A stretch of DNA of 64,000 nt from Halorubrum salinum. Its GTDB lineage: Archaea > Halobacteriota > Halobacteria > Halobacteriales > Haloferacaceae. Shown here piece by piece: positions 25,065 to 33,904 of this stretch. Each line of letters starts with the position of its first letter. Position 1 is the stretch's first letter. Position numbers and translations under genes: made by a program. A model generated the notes under the pieces. The model made no database searches. It was not told the DNA's origin and was given only the letters and a program-made list of their open reading frames with translations. Location: contig NZ_JANHDO010000003.1 of the NCBI RefSeq assembly GCF_024494575.1, positions 310,001 to 374,000 on the forward strand, written 5' to 3'.

Positions 25065-26252
25065 ATGAACGGAAATCGGTTCGGTCGACTCTTCCAGCTG
25101 ACCACCTACGGGGAGAGCCACGGCGATGCGATGGGCGTGACGGTGTCGGGCGTGCCCGCGGGCGTCGAACTCGACGAGGAAGCCATTCAAGCGCAGCTCG
25201 ACCGGCGCAAGCCGGGCCAGTCGATGATCACGACCTCGCGCGGCGAGCCCGACGAGGTCGTCGTCAACTCCGGCGTGCAGGACGGGTACACCACCGGCAC
25301 GCCGATCGGGATGGTGATCCAGAACAAGGACGCCCGTTCCGGGAAGTACGAGCCGTACGTCACCGCGCCCCGACCATCGCACGGCGATTACACCTACTCC
25401 GCGAAGTTCGGGACCCGCAACTGGGGCGGCGGCGGGCGCTCCTCGGCGCGCGAGACGGTGAACTGGGTCGCCGCGGGCGCGGTCGCAGAGCAGGTGCTCG
25501 ACGCCTCCGAGTACGGCGTGGAGATCAAAGCGCACGTGAACCAGATCGGCGACGTCGAAGCCGACGAGGTGAGCTTCGAGCAGATCCTGGACCGCTCAGA
25601 GGAGAACGACGTTCGGTGTGCCGACCCCGAGGCGGCCGCCGAGATGCAGGAGCTGATCGAGGAGTACCAGGAGGCGGGCGACTCCATCGGCGGCTCCATC
25701 TACTTCGAGTGCCGGGGCGTCCCCCGGGGACTCGGCGCGCCGCGCTTCGACGGCTTCCCGAGCCGGCTCGGGCGGGCGATGTTCTCCATTCCGGCGACCA
25801 CCGGCGTCGAGTTCGGGCTCGGTAAAGACGCCGTCGGCGTGACGGGTAGCGAGCGCAACGAGGACTGGACGTTCGACGACGGCGAGTCGTTCGATCAGGT
25901 CGAGAGCGAGGAGGGTGATCCGGTCCCCGTCGGCAACGACCACGGCGGGCTCCAAGGCGGGATCACGACGGGCGAGCCGATCTACGGCGAGGCGACGTGG
26001 CACGCGCCGACCTCGATCCCGAAGAAGCAGCGCTCCGCCGACTGGGAGACGGGCGAGGAGAAGGAGGTCCAGGTCGTCGGCCGCCACGACCCCGTGCTCC
26101 CGCCGCGGGCCGTCCCCGTCGTCGAAGCCATGCTCTACTGCACCGTCCTCGACTTCATGCTTCTCGCCGGCCGGATCAACCCCGACCGCGTCGACGGGCG
26201 GCCGGGCGAGTACGACACCGACTACCACCCGAGCAGTCCGGACAACGAGTAG
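25065..26252 (+). CDS. aroC: Chorismate synthase
   Basis: A 395-residue chorismate synthase, the FMNH2-dependent enzyme that makes chorismate from EPSP at the end of the shikimate pathway. Signature segments are visible: TYGESHGDAMG near the N-terminus, YSAKFGTRNWGGGGRSSARE around residue 108, and GNDHGGLQGGITTGEPI around 290. The start is fixed by the conserved MNGNRFGRLFQLTTYGESHG and an upstream TATA box. Haloarchaeal copies are a little longer than bacterial ones (about 360) because of acidic inserts. It is cytoplasmic. The prephenate dehydrogenase-like gene at 39421 belongs to the same pathway but is not linked to it. Confidence 0.97.
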   Translation: MNGNRFGRLFQLTTYGESHGDAMGVTVSGVPAGVELDEEAIQAQLDRRKPGQSMITTSRGEPDEVVVNSGVQDGYTTGTPIGMVIQNKDARSGKYEPYVTAPRPSHGDYTYSAKFGTRNWGGGGRSSARETVNWVAAGAVAEQVLDASEYGVEIKAHVNQIGDVEADEVSFEQILDRSEENDVRCADPEAAAEMQELIEEYQEAGDSIGGSIYFECRGVPRGLGAPRFDGFPSRLGRAMFSIPATTGVEFGLGKDAVGVTGSERNEDWTFDDGESFDQVESEEGDPVPVGNDHGGLQGGITTGEPIYGEATWHAPTSIPKKQRSADWETGEEKEVQVVGRHDPVLPPRAVPVVEAMLYCTVLDFMLLAGRINPDRVDGRPGEYDTDYHPSSPDNE

Positions 26253-26299
26253 CGGGCGACAAGGCGACGTCAACAGTCGCGTTCGGCGCGCGCCTCCGA

Positions 26300-26315
26300 G
26301 CGCCCAATTGGGCGC
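26300..26315. repeat. Perfect 16-bp palindrome between aroC and the zinc-ribbon gene
   Basis: GCGCCCAATTGGGCGC is fully self-complementary. A second inverted repeat, GTCGCGGTC-GGC-GACCGCGAC, follows at 26360-26380. Both lie between convergent genes and could form hairpins that end transcripts. Confidence 0.7.
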
Positions 26316-26333
26316 GACGGAGCCCGCGCGAGG

Positions 26334-26348
26334 CCGAGGCTGGGGAGG
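26334..26348 (+). repeat. Dispersed 15-bp element CCGAGGCTGGGGAGG, copy 1
   Basis: An identical sequence occurs in reverse at 43086-43100. Both copies are in non-coding DNA, so it looks like a dispersed intergenic element. Confidence 0.6.
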
Positions 26349-26413
26349 CGTGAGGTGCTGTCGCGGTCGGCGACCGCGACGCTCCGACTCCTGTGTCTGG
26401 CTCGCCGCCCGAC

Positions 26414-26623
26414 TCACACCCCCGGCGACCACTCGCAGGCGTCGCCCGCGGTGAGGTCGTTCTCGTCGACGTGTACCGACAGACAGGCGTAGTTGCAGAA
26501 ATACGTGGGCGAGCCGCAGTCCTCCTCGCAGTCGCGCACGCATATCGGGTCGTGCTCGAATATCGGTGACCCGCAGTAGGCGCACGTCTCGTCGGCCCCA
26601 GGCGTCGACACGGTCGTGGACAT
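26414..26623 (-). CDS. Small eight-cysteine zinc-ribbon protein
   Basis: A 69-residue protein with cysteines at 14, 17, 28, 32, 36, 43, 47 and 63 (CAYC, then CVRDCEEDC and CNYAC). This is enough to bind two zinc ions or one zinc and a disulfide. The middle is acidic, and no membrane segment or signal is present. Such small zinc-finger proteins are abundant in haloarchaea and mostly uncharacterised; roles in regulation or protein contacts are likely. It lies on its own between aroC and the ZIP transporter. Confidence 0.8.
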   Translation of the reverse strand: MSTTVSTPGADETCAYCGSPIFEHDPICVRDCEEDCGSPTYFCNYACLSVHVDENDLTAGDACEWSPGV

Positions 26624-26674
26624 GTCGAGATCGACCGGCTCCCGCCACCAAAGCGTTTCGCGGCCGTGCGCTTC

Positions 26675-27529
26675 TCACACCGCCACGACCGCGTCGACGA
26701 CGACGAGCAGCACGAACCCGACGAGAAAGGCGGCCGTCGCGGCGTCGGCGTGGCCGTGCCCGTGCGAGGAGGGGATCAGCTCTCGGAACACGACGGCGAG
26801 CATCGCGCCCGCGGCGAACCCGGAGGCGACGGGGAACAGCCCGGTCGCGACCGAGACGAGAAGGAACCCGAAGGCGGACGCGACCACCTGCGGCACGACC
26901 CCCGAGAGCATCGTGTACCAGACCACCCGGAGGTTCGACATCCCGGTCTCCGCCATCGGCACCGCGAACGCGAACCCGTCGGGCACGTTCTGGAGGCCGA
27001 TCACGACCGCCAACACCAACGCGACCTCCTCCAATCCAGAGGCGAAGGCGACGCCGATAGCCAGCCCCTCGGGCGCGTTGTGGAGGGTGATCGCACCGCC
27101 GATGAGAAGCGCCTTCCGAAGGGTGACGTCGCGGTCCGGGTCGGTCGTGACTCCGCCGCTCGCGCCTGACGCGGCGGTCGACGTGACGGCTGAAATGCCG
27201 ACCCCCGACGCGTCGCGGTCGGTCGCACCTCCCTCGGGTCGCCAGTCGCGGTACTGCGCGTGGAGGTGCGGAATCGCGTAGTTGCCGACGAGGAGCCCGC
27301 CGCCGCCGACGAAGACGCCGACCATCACCGCGGCCAGTGTTCCCTCATCCATCCCCGGGATGATCAGCCCGAAGACGCTGGCGGCGACCATCAGCCCGGC
27401 CGCGAGGCCGAGCGCCGCGTCGTACACGCGGTGCGTGACGCGATCGCGCACGAAGACGGGGAGCGCACCGAGCCCGGTCGCGACGCCCGCGACGCCGCTT
27501 ATCGCAACCACGCCGGCGAGGTCAGTCAT
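26675..27529 (-). CDS. ZIP-family divalent metal transporter
   Basis: A 284-residue membrane protein with about eight hydrophobic segments. The hallmark of the ZIP family is visible in helices 4 and 5: HNAPEGLAIGVAFASGLEE, whose His, Asn, Pro, Glu and Gly positions form the metal site. A hydrophilic loop (about 93-125, DWRPEGG...) precedes that helix, though it lacks the usual His cluster. The C-terminal half has REL and HGHGHADA, a short His-rich loop that may bind metal. It likely imports zinc, iron or manganese into the cytoplasm. Confidence 0.92.
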   Translation of the reverse strand: MTDLAGVVAISGVAGVATGLGALPVFVRDRVTHRVYDAALGLAAGLMVAASVFGLIIPGMDEGTLAAVMVGVFVGGGGLLVGNYAIPHLHAQYRDWRPEGGATDRDASGVGISAVTSTAASGASGGVTTDPDRDVTLRKALLIGGAITLHNAPEGLAIGVAFASGLEEVALVLAVVIGLQNVPDGFAFAVPMAETGMSNLRVVWYTMLSGVVPQVVASAFGFLLVSVATGLFPVASGFAAGAMLAVVFRELIPSSHGHGHADAATAAFLVGFVLLVVVDAVVAV

Positions 27530-27629
27530 GTCCCCGAGTTGGGCGGCGGCGATTTAAAAACCGCACCCTGGAAATGGACCGGCTGCGCCGCGCTGCCTCA
27601 GACCTCCGCCCCGTCGCCCGGCGGCTGCG

Positions 27630-28184
27630 TCACGCCTCGACTATCCCGCGGAGGTCCCGACCGTACGCGGAGACGGCGACGGCGACCGTCGCGAGCGCGC
27701 CGACCGGGATCACGGTGAACCATCCCGTCGTGGTTCCGACGCCGAACCGCAGCGCGAGGCCGACCGACACCCAGAGGGACGCGCCCGCGGCGAGCACGAG
27801 GAGTCCGCCGGTGACGCGGCGGTCCTCGCGCCCGCACGCGATTCCGGAGAGCGCGCTTCCCGCGGCGAGGAGGTGGAACCCTATCGCGAGCGGCCACGCG
27901 CGGATCGACGGCGGGAGCGTCGAGAACGCCCGCGGCTGGTCGAAGAAGTAGCGCCACACCGGGTAGCCGCCGACGCCGCCGACAACGCCGGTTCCGTCGG
28001 ACGTCCCGGTGACGTTGAGGAAGCCCCAGAGGCTCACGACGGTGACGTCCTCTCCGGGGATCACGGCCATCGGAACCGCGAGGAGGGCGACGGCGAAGAG
28101 CGCACCTACGAACGACCCCAGCGCCCGGAACCGAGCGACATCGGAGTCGTCGGATCGATCGGCTGGCGGCGAACCGATTGGCAT
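27630..28184 (-). CDS. Haloarchaeal membrane protein of unknown function
   Basis: A 184-residue protein starting at the ATG 28184, with about four hydrophobic segments (roughly 18-40, 84-103, 112-135, 145-165) and an extracytoplasmic-looking loop between the first two containing [18 protein letters not shown] and WRYFFDQP. It may correspond to the haloarchaeal TIGR04206 family, but I cannot confirm that. It is divergent from the UDP-sugar dehydrogenase gene across 88 bases that carry two oppositely oriented AT-rich elements. Confidence 0.75.
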   Translation of the reverse strand: MPIGSPPADRSDDSDVARFRALGSFVGALFAVALLAVPMAVIPGEDVTVVSLWGFLNVTGTSDGTGVVGGVGGYPVWRYFFDQPRAFSTLPPSIRAWPLAIGFHLLAAGSALSGIACGREDRRVTGGLLVLAAGASLWVSVGLALRFGVGTTTGWFTVIPVGALATVAVAVSAYGRDLRGIVEA

Positions 28185-28244
28185 GGTGTCGTTTCGGGTG
28201 CCTGCGAATAAGTATGGTCCGGAGTGGAAAGCGACGCGCAACGC

Positions 28245-28253
28245 TCTTTATTG
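28245..28253 (+). promoter_or_regulatory. TATA-like element of aglM
   Basis: TCTTTATTG lies 20-28 bases before the ATG at 28273. Confidence 0.45.
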
Positions 28254-28272
28254 CCGGGGTCGGTCCTTCGGT

Positions 28273-29616
28273 ATGCGAGTCACCGTCGTCGGCAGCGGGT
28301 ACGTCGGAACCACTCTCGCGGCCTGTCTCGCGGACGCGGGCCACGACGTGACCGCCGTCGACATCGACCCGGACGTGGTCGCGGCGCTCGACGACGGCCG
28401 CGCGCCGATCCACGAGCCCGGGCTCGACGACCTGCTTGCCGAACACGCCGGCGACCGCCTCCAGTCGACCACCGAGTACGATAGCGTGCCCGACGCCGAC
28501 GTCACGTTCCTCGCGATAGGCACGCCTTCGAACGAGGACGGCAGCATCGACCTCGGCGGGCTCACCGCTGCCGCCGAGATGACCGGCGAGGCGATCGCGA
28601 CGGACGCGAACGGCGACGCTGCCCGCGCCGCCGCCGACCGCCACCTCGTCGTCGTCAAGAGCACGGTCACGCCGCCGGGGGTGACCGAGATCCTAGCGGC
28701 CCTCCGCGAGGGCGCGGGCGACGCCGCAGACCGCGTCGAACTGGCCACGAACCCCGAGTTCCTCCGCGAGGGGTCGGCGGTCGACGACTTCCAGCACCCC
28801 GACAAGCTCGTCTTCGGGACCGACTCCGCGTGGGCGACGGAGCGGCTGGAGTCGCTGTACGAACCGATCGTCGCCGGGGCCGGCGGCGACGTGCCGACCA
28901 TCCGGACGGACCCCGAGACGGCCGTGATGATAAAGTACGCCAACAACGCCTTCCTCGCGTCGAAGATCTCGCTCGTAAACGACCTCGGCAACATCTGCAA
29001 GGAGTTCGGGATCGACGCCTACGAGGTGGCCGACGCGATCGGGCTCGACGACCGTATCGGAGCGCGGTTCCTGCGTTCGGGGGTCGGCTGGGGCGGAAGT
29101 TGCTTTCCCAAAGACGTCGACGCCATCCGCGCGGCGGCTCGCGAGGCGGGCTACGAACCCGCGCTCCTCGGCGCAGCAGTCACGGTGAACGACGGCCAGC
29201 CGGAGCGCATGCTCGACCTGCTCGACGACCGCGCCGACGTGGCCGGCGAGCGCGTCGCGGTGCTCGGGCTCGCGTTCAAACCCGGCACCGACGACGTGCG
29301 CAACTCCCGGGCAATTCCGATCGTCGACGGCCTCCTGGCGCGTGATGCGGCGGTCGTCGGCTACGATCCCGTCGCAGCCGAGAACATGCGAGCGCACTTC
29401 GAGGCGGGAGCGATCGAGTACGCGGACTCGGCCGCGGCCGCGCTCGACGGGGCGGTCGCCGCGCTCGTCGTCACCGACTGGGACGAGTTCGCGGCGCTCG
29501 ACGGTGAGTTCGACGCGATGGCGGCCGCACCGGGCGCTGACGCGCCGGTCGTCGTCGACGGTCGGCGAGTGATCGAGCGCCGCGAGGGGATCGCGTACGA
29601 GGGGCTGACCTGGTAG
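28273..29616 (+). CDS. aglM: UDP-glucose/UDP-sugar 6-dehydrogenase (AglM type)
   Basis: A 447-residue nucleotide-sugar dehydrogenase that oxidises a UDP-hexose C6 hydroxyl to the uronate with two NAD. The N-terminal NAD loop GSGYVG (7-12), the central [13 protein letters not shown] segment and the catalytic cysteine C277 in GGSCFPKD are all present, followed by a C-terminal UDP-binding domain ([16 protein letters not shown]). In Haloferax, AglM supplies glucuronic acid for S-layer N-glycosylation. Here no glycosyltransferases are adjacent, so the assignment to that pathway rests on family similarity. UDP-N-acetylmannosamine dehydrogenase is an alternative. Confidence 0.92.
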   Translation: MRVTVVGSGYVGTTLAACLADAGHDVTAVDIDPDVVAALDDGRAPIHEPGLDDLLAEHAGDRLQSTTEYDSVPDADVTFLAIGTPSNEDGSIDLGGLTAAAEMTGEAIATDANGDAARAAADRHLVVVKSTVTPPGVTEILAALREGAGDAADRVELATNPEFLREGSAVDDFQHPDKLVFGTDSAWATERLESLYEPIVAGAGGDVPTIRTDPETAVMIKYANNAFLASKISLVNDLGNICKEFGIDAYEVADAIGLDDRIGARFLRSGVGWGGSCFPKDVDAIRAAAREAGYEPALLGAAVTVNDGQPERMLDLLDDRADVAGERVAVLGLAFKPGTDDVRNSRAIPIVDGLLARDAAVVGYDPVAAENMRAHFEAGAIEYADSAAAALDGAVAALVVTDWDEFAALDGEFDAMAAAPGADAPVVVDGRRVIERREGIAYEGLTW

Positions 29617-29695
29617 CGCGCATCCGACCGAGTAGCCCGCGGCCGACCCGATATCGCCCTGCCGTCGGCCGAGACGCGAGGTCGCTTCCCTCCGA

Positions 29696-29705
29696 TTTTA
29701 TATAT
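29696..29705 (+). promoter_or_regulatory. TATA box of the 29727 gene
   Basis: TTTTATATAT lies 22-31 bases before the ATG at 29727 and too close to the upstream GTG at 29715, favouring 29727. Confidence 0.6.
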
Positions 29706-29726
29706 CACCGCTCTGTGTCATCGCGT

Positions 29727-30629
29727 ATGGCAGCCCTCCAATCGCTGCGGCCGGCAGTCGGTGGTATCGTTCGGAACCCGATACTCGTGGTCGTCGCGGC
29801 GCTCTTCGCCGTCGCACAGCTTCCCAACCTCCTCGTGCCGCCGTCCATGCCGGTGCTCTCGCTCGCCGTCTCGATCGGCATGTTCGGGGTGTTCGTCCTC
29901 GGTCTCCCATTCGCGCAGGGCGGATTCCTCGGGATGGCCGACGAGGCGGTCTCGGGTCGCACCCGGCTCGGAACCTTCCTCAGCGTCGGCAAGGAGCACT
30001 ACGTCTCCCTGCTGCTCGGCTATCTCGTGCTCCTCGCGTTGAACTTCGCGTTCGGCTTCCTCGCCTTCTTCGGTGCCATGGCGGTCGTCCTCGGAGGCGC
30101 GTACACCGCCGCCGGGAGCGGCGCGGCCGGGAACGCGATGTCGACGAGCACGGGTGCGAGCGCTGGCGGTGCCGCGACGGGAACCGGCGGATTCGGTGCC
30201 GACCCGACCGTCCTCGCCGCGGCCGCGCTCGTCGGACTCGGACTCCTGCTCGTGTACCTCCTCGTGACCTTTTTCATCCAGTTTTACGCGCACGCCGTCG
30301 TCCTCGACGGGACCGACCTCGTGGCCGGGTTCCGCCGCAGCGCCGGGCTCGTCCGGCGGAATCTGCTCAGTTCCCTCGGGTACACGATCGTTCTCTTCGT
30401 CGGCGGGATCGTCTTCGGCGGGATCGCCGCCCTCTCGTCGGCGATCGCCGCGGTCGCCTTCGGCGGCGGAATGGCCGACGGAAGCCCGGCCGCAGAGCTG
30501 CTCCCGGCGCTGTCGCCCGCCGTCGCCGTGGTCGGTCTCGTCGTGTACCTCGTCGTCGTCGGTGTCATGGGCGCGTTCTACGGGACCTACTCGGTGGCGT
30601 TCTACCGGTCGCTCTCGGGATCGGCATAG
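29727..30629 (+). CDS. Multi-pass membrane protein of unknown function
   Basis: A 300-residue protein with about six hydrophobic stretches (near 12-65, 90-125, 165-190, 217-245, 262-290). A Gly/Ala/Ser-rich loop (about 125-160) separates the first half from a second half with RSAGLVRRNLLSSLGYTIVLF, a pattern I associate with haloarchaeal glycerophosphoryl-diester-type or DUF7847-like membrane proteins. I am not certain of the family. It has its own strong promoter and is convergent with the phosphatase gene. A transport or envelope role is possible but unproven. Confidence 0.75.
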   Translation: MAALQSLRPAVGGIVRNPILVVVAALFAVAQLPNLLVPPSMPVLSLAVSIGMFGVFVLGLPFAQGGFLGMADEAVSGRTRLGTFLSVGKEHYVSLLLGYLVLLALNFAFGFLAFFGAMAVVLGGAYTAAGSGAAGNAMSTSTGASAGGAATGTGGFGADPTVLAAAALVGLGLLLVYLLVTFFIQFYAHAVVLDGTDLVAGFRRSAGLVRRNLLSSLGYTIVLFVGGIVFGGIAALSSAIAAVAFGGGMADGSPAAELLPALSPAVAVVGLVVYLVVVGVMGAFYGTYSVAFYRSLSGSA

Positions 30630-30717
30630 AGGCCGTGTTGGTGCGATCGAGACGGTCCGGGGAGGCCGAACGCGTCAGCCGATAGCGACGCGGTAGGTAC
30701 GGGCCCGCCCGCGCCGG

Positions 30718-32061
30718 CTACGCCAGCAGGCTCTCGCCGTCGAGCGCGTCGTCGACGTCGACGTCCATGAGATCGAGGATCGTCGGCGTCACGTCGAAGA
30801 GGTTCGCGCCCCCGACGTCGAGGTCGGGATCGGTCGCGTACAGAAGCGAGTTCTCGAACTTGTGCATCCCGTTTCGCGGCCCCTCGGTGAAGACGGCCTC
30901 CTTCCCCGAGAATCCGGACTTGAGGTCGAACCCGTCGGCGGGAATGACGACGAGGTCGGGAGCGATCTCGTCGTGGTCGCCGTCGAAGACGGTCTCGCCT
31001 TTCACGATCCGCTTGCAGACCTGTCGGCCGTCGGGCCCGGTGAGCGATTCGAGGTCGTCGATGAGCTCCTCGCGCGTCGCCTCGTACTCGGATTTCGGGA
31101 CCGAACCGTTCGGTTCGCGACCCTCCAGATTGAGGTAAAACCGGCCGGGAATCAGCGAGTAGGCGCGCGCGTCGTCGCCGATGTCCGCCAGCGCGTCGTG
31201 GTCGTCGCCGTCGTAGGTGAGCCATCCCTCCTCGGCGAGGAACTGGTTGCAGTTCACCTCCCACTCCAGCCGGGTGAACCCGTGGTCGGAGGCGACGAGC
31301 AGGGTCGTGTCGTCGTCGAGCGTCTCGCGGATCTCGCCGATGTACTCGTCGAGCGTCCGGTAGAACTCCAAGAACTCCGATCTGTACTCGCCGTCGGTCG
31401 CGTAGTCGCCGTAAAGGAAGTGGTTCACCCGGTCGGTGCTCATGAACACGCCGAAAAACAGGTCCCAGTCGTCCTCGGCGAGGTAGTGCGAGAAGGCCGA
31501 ATAGCGGGCGTCCAGCGTCTCGTGGGCGTCTTCGATGAACGCTGATTTGTCGTCGTCGTGCCCGAGCTTGGCGTTGACGTCGATCCGATAATCGAGCCCG
31601 TCCAGCGTCTCGCGGACGGACTCGTCGCTCGACGCCGATTCGAGATCGGGCGAGAGGAACCCCGACACCTGTCGCTGGATCCGCGTCGAGGGAGGGAACG
31701 TGACCGGGACGTTGAGCACGGTCGCGTCGCGGCCGGCGTCGGTGACGCGGTCCCACAGCCGCGTCGCCTTCACGTGTTGGCCCATCGGAACGTACGTCTC
31801 GTAGGAGTCGATCTCGCGGTCCTGGAAGCCGTACACCCCCGTCTCGCCGGGGTTGACGCCGGTCGTGAGGCTCGGCCAGCACGCGCTCGACTCCGGCGGC
31901 ACGATGCTCTCTAATCGTCCCGCCGAGCCCGCTTCGGCGATGTCTGTCAGGTTCTCGAAGACGTCGGGGTGGTCCTCGACGAGGTCGAGCGGTACGCCGT
32001 CGATCCCGAGGAAGACGACGCGCCCGTCGTCGTCGCCGCGGAGCCGGTCGAACAGTCCCAT
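30718..32061 (-). CDS. Alkaline-phosphatase-superfamily phosphodiesterase/pyrophosphatase
   Basis: A 447-residue protein with the metal-site pattern of the AlkP superfamily (nucleotide pyrophosphatase branch): FLGIDGVP near residue 15 gives the first Asp, CWPSLTTG near 65 the nucleophilic Thr, FMSTDRVNHF near 207 an Asp and His, and SDHGF near 262 the second Asp-His pair. There is no signal peptide, so it acts inside the cell. Haloarchaeal homologues often sit beside glycosylation genes, and AglM is close by here. A nucleotide-sugar or lipid-linked-sugar phosphodiester substrate is a guess. The start is at the conserved MGLFDRLRG. Confidence 0.85.
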   Translation of the reverse strand: MGLFDRLRGDDDGRVVFLGIDGVPLDLVEDHPDVFENLTDIAEAGSAGRLESIVPPESSACWPSLTTGVNPGETGVYGFQDREIDSYETYVPMGQHVKATRLWDRVTDAGRDATVLNVPVTFPPSTRIQRQVSGFLSPDLESASSDESVRETLDGLDYRIDVNAKLGHDDDKSAFIEDAHETLDARYSAFSHYLAEDDWDLFFGVFMSTDRVNHFLYGDYATDGEYRSEFLEFYRTLDEYIGEIRETLDDDTTLLVASDHGFTRLEWEVNCNQFLAEEGWLTYDGDDHDALADIGDDARAYSLIPGRFYLNLEGREPNGSVPKSEYEATREELIDDLESLTGPDGRQVCKRIVKGETVFDGDHDEIAPDLVVIPADGFDLKSGFSGKEAVFTEGPRNGMHKFENSLLYATDPDLDVGGANLFDVTPTILDLMDVDVDDALDGESLLA

Positions 32062-32273
32062 ACTCGGAAATCCGCTTCCGCCGACATATCGCTTGTGCTC
32101 TGGCGATTCACGCCGCGTCGCCGGTGATCCGGCAGGATCCACCGAGGTCTCGGAGCGGCAGCGAGGGCGACCGGGGTCGCTGACCCATGGCGACACCCGC
32201 CGTCGTCGGCGTCGGGTGGCAAGCGCGGCCGATTCAGAAGGCCTATTCACCCCGGCGGAGACATATCGGGCGT

Positions 32274-33245
32274 ATGAGCGATGACTTCCCGGCGAGCGTC
32301 GACGTCGAGTACGACGACGGCGAGGGCGAAGACCCGTCCGACTACCCGTCGTTACAGCACAAAATCGAGAAGGCGGTCGAGGTCACCCGTCGCGGGCTCG
32401 AAGAGTACGACAACCCCGCGGTGATGTGGACGGGCGGGAAAGACTCGACGCTGACGCTGTACTTCATCAATCAGGTAGCAGAAGAATACGGCTACGAGAA
32501 GCCGACCGCGGTGTTCATCGACCACTACCAGCACTTCGATTCGATTACGGACTTCGTCGAGCGCTGGGCCGACGAGTGGGACATCGAGTTGGTGTACGCC
32601 CGCAACGAGGACGTGGGCGCGTACGTCGACGAACACGGGTTAGAGCCGGGCGACGACATCCCCGTCGACGCGCTCTCCGAGCACAACCAACACCACATCC
32701 GCGACATCTTAGAGTACGAGGAGGACACGTTCCCGTTCCTCTTGGACACGTACGTCGGCAACCACCTGCTGAAGACGGTCGCGCTCAACGACGCCTTAGA
32801 GGAGTACGACATCGACGGCGTCATCTCCGGCGTGCGCTGGGACGAACAGGAGGCCCGCGCCGACGAGACGTTCTTCTCGCCGCGGCACGACCCGGATCTG
32901 TTCCCGCCGCACGACCGGGTCCACCCGATCCTGCAGTTCGCGGAGGCCGACGTGTGGGAGGCGTTCTGGGGGTACGTCGTCCCCGACACCGTCGAGGCGT
33001 TCCCGGACGAGGGGTACGTCCCGCAGGCGGACGACGACCTGCCCGACGGCGTCACGCAGGCCGACATCCCTATCTCGCCGAAGTACTTCGCCGGCTTCCG
33101 CTCGCTCGGCAGCGAGGTCAGCACGGAGAAGACGACCGAGGAGCCCGCGTGGCTCCAGAACCTCGAAGACACCACCGAACGCGCCGGCCGCGCCCAGGAC
33201 AAGGAGGACCTGATGGAGCGCCTGCGCGACCTCGGCTACATGTAG
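32274..33245 (+). CDS. CysD-like adenylyltransferase/PAPS-reductase-fold protein
   Basis: A 323-residue adenine-nucleotide alpha-hydrolase-fold protein. The PP-loop WTGGKDST (about 52-59) matches the SGGKDS of PAPS reductases and CysD. Its C-terminal part (KYFAGFRSLGSEVSTEK, then TTERAGRAQDKEDL and ending GYM) resembles sulfate adenylyltransferase subunit 2 (CysD), including the terminal Gly-aromatic-like ending, more than a PAPS reductase. The protein contains no cysteine at all, which excludes the PAPS-reductase active site. No CysN GTPase partner is adjacent. It may adenylylate sulfate or another anion, or serve in thiolation; the substrate is unknown. Confidence 0.8.
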   Translation: MSDDFPASVDVEYDDGEGEDPSDYPSLQHKIEKAVEVTRRGLEEYDNPAVMWTGGKDSTLTLYFINQVAEEYGYEKPTAVFIDHYQHFDSITDFVERWADEWDIELVYARNEDVGAYVDEHGLEPGDDIPVDALSEHNQHHIRDILEYEEDTFPFLLDTYVGNHLLKTVALNDALEEYDIDGVISGVRWDEQEARADETFFSPRHDPDLFPPHDRVHPILQFAEADVWEAFWGYVVPDTVEAFPDEGYVPQADDDLPDGVTQADIPISPKYFAGFRSLGSEVSTEKTTEEPAWLQNLEDTTERAGRAQDKEDLMERLRDLGYM

Positions 33246-33353
33246 GCGTCCGGGCGTCGCGGCCGAGGTGGGTTCGATCGCCGACGCCGCGACCGGCCGT
33301 GGCCGACGACTCCGATCCGGTGGGTTCACTTACCGCCCCGCCGACCGCGGGAT

Positions 33354-33854
33354 ATGAACAAACGCGGCCACGTCCTCAACGCCCTCTTGCTCGCGCTCGG
33401 ACTCGGGGTCGTCATCGAACCCGGGCTCGACGCGGCCACGGTGCGGACGACGGCGCAGATCACCGTCCCGATCGTCCTGGGCGCGCTGTTTCCTGACGTC
33501 GACACGGCGTTCGGTCGACACCGAAAGACGCTTCACAGCCTGCCCGTGCTCGGGATCTTCCTCGCGTACCCGATCGTGTTCGGCAACCTTCAGTACGTCT
33601 GGATCGGCGTGTTAACACATTACGTGCTCGACGTGGTCGGAAGCCGGCGCGGCATCGCGCTCTTCCACCCGCTGTCGGACGCGGAGTACGGGCTCCCGTC
33701 GGGCGTGACGACGAGCAGCAAGTACGCGGACCTCGTCACCGTCGTCGTCACCGCGGTCGAACTCGCGATGTTCTGGGCGCTCCACACCTACGTCGTCACG
33801 CTCGATCTCGACCTGTCGGCCGCCTCCGAGGCCGCGGCCGGTCTCGGGCTCTGA
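33354..33854 (+). CDS. YdjM-like membrane-bound metal-dependent hydrolase
   Basis: A 166-residue membrane protein with about four hydrophobic segments. The motif ALFPDVDTAFGRHRKTLHSLPV (about 44-65; Asp, Asp, His, His) and a second His in THYVLDVVGSRR (about 87-98) are typical of the metal-dependent hydrolase family formerly called LexA-regulated YdjM. The family's substrate is not well known; a phospholipid-type phosphoester is one possibility. A TATA-like sequence about 30 bases upstream supports the ATG at 33354. Confidence 0.82.
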   Translation: MNKRGHVLNALLLALGLGVVIEPGLDAATVRTTAQITVPIVLGALFPDVDTAFGRHRKTLHSLPVLGIFLAYPIVFGNLQYVWIGVLTHYVLDVVGSRRGIALFHPLSDAEYGLPSGVTTSSKYADLVTVVVTAVELAMFWALHTYVVTLDLDLSAASEAAAGLGL

Positions 33855-33904
33855 CCGGCCGCCGCCGCGCCGCAGTCGGCGCGAACCGTGGTCGCCGCCG
33901 CGTC

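Noticed and set aside
32274-33245. Annotation as PAPS reductase (CysH)
   Set aside because: The protein has no cysteine, while CysH needs a C-terminal catalytic cysteine. The C-terminal segments look like CysD.
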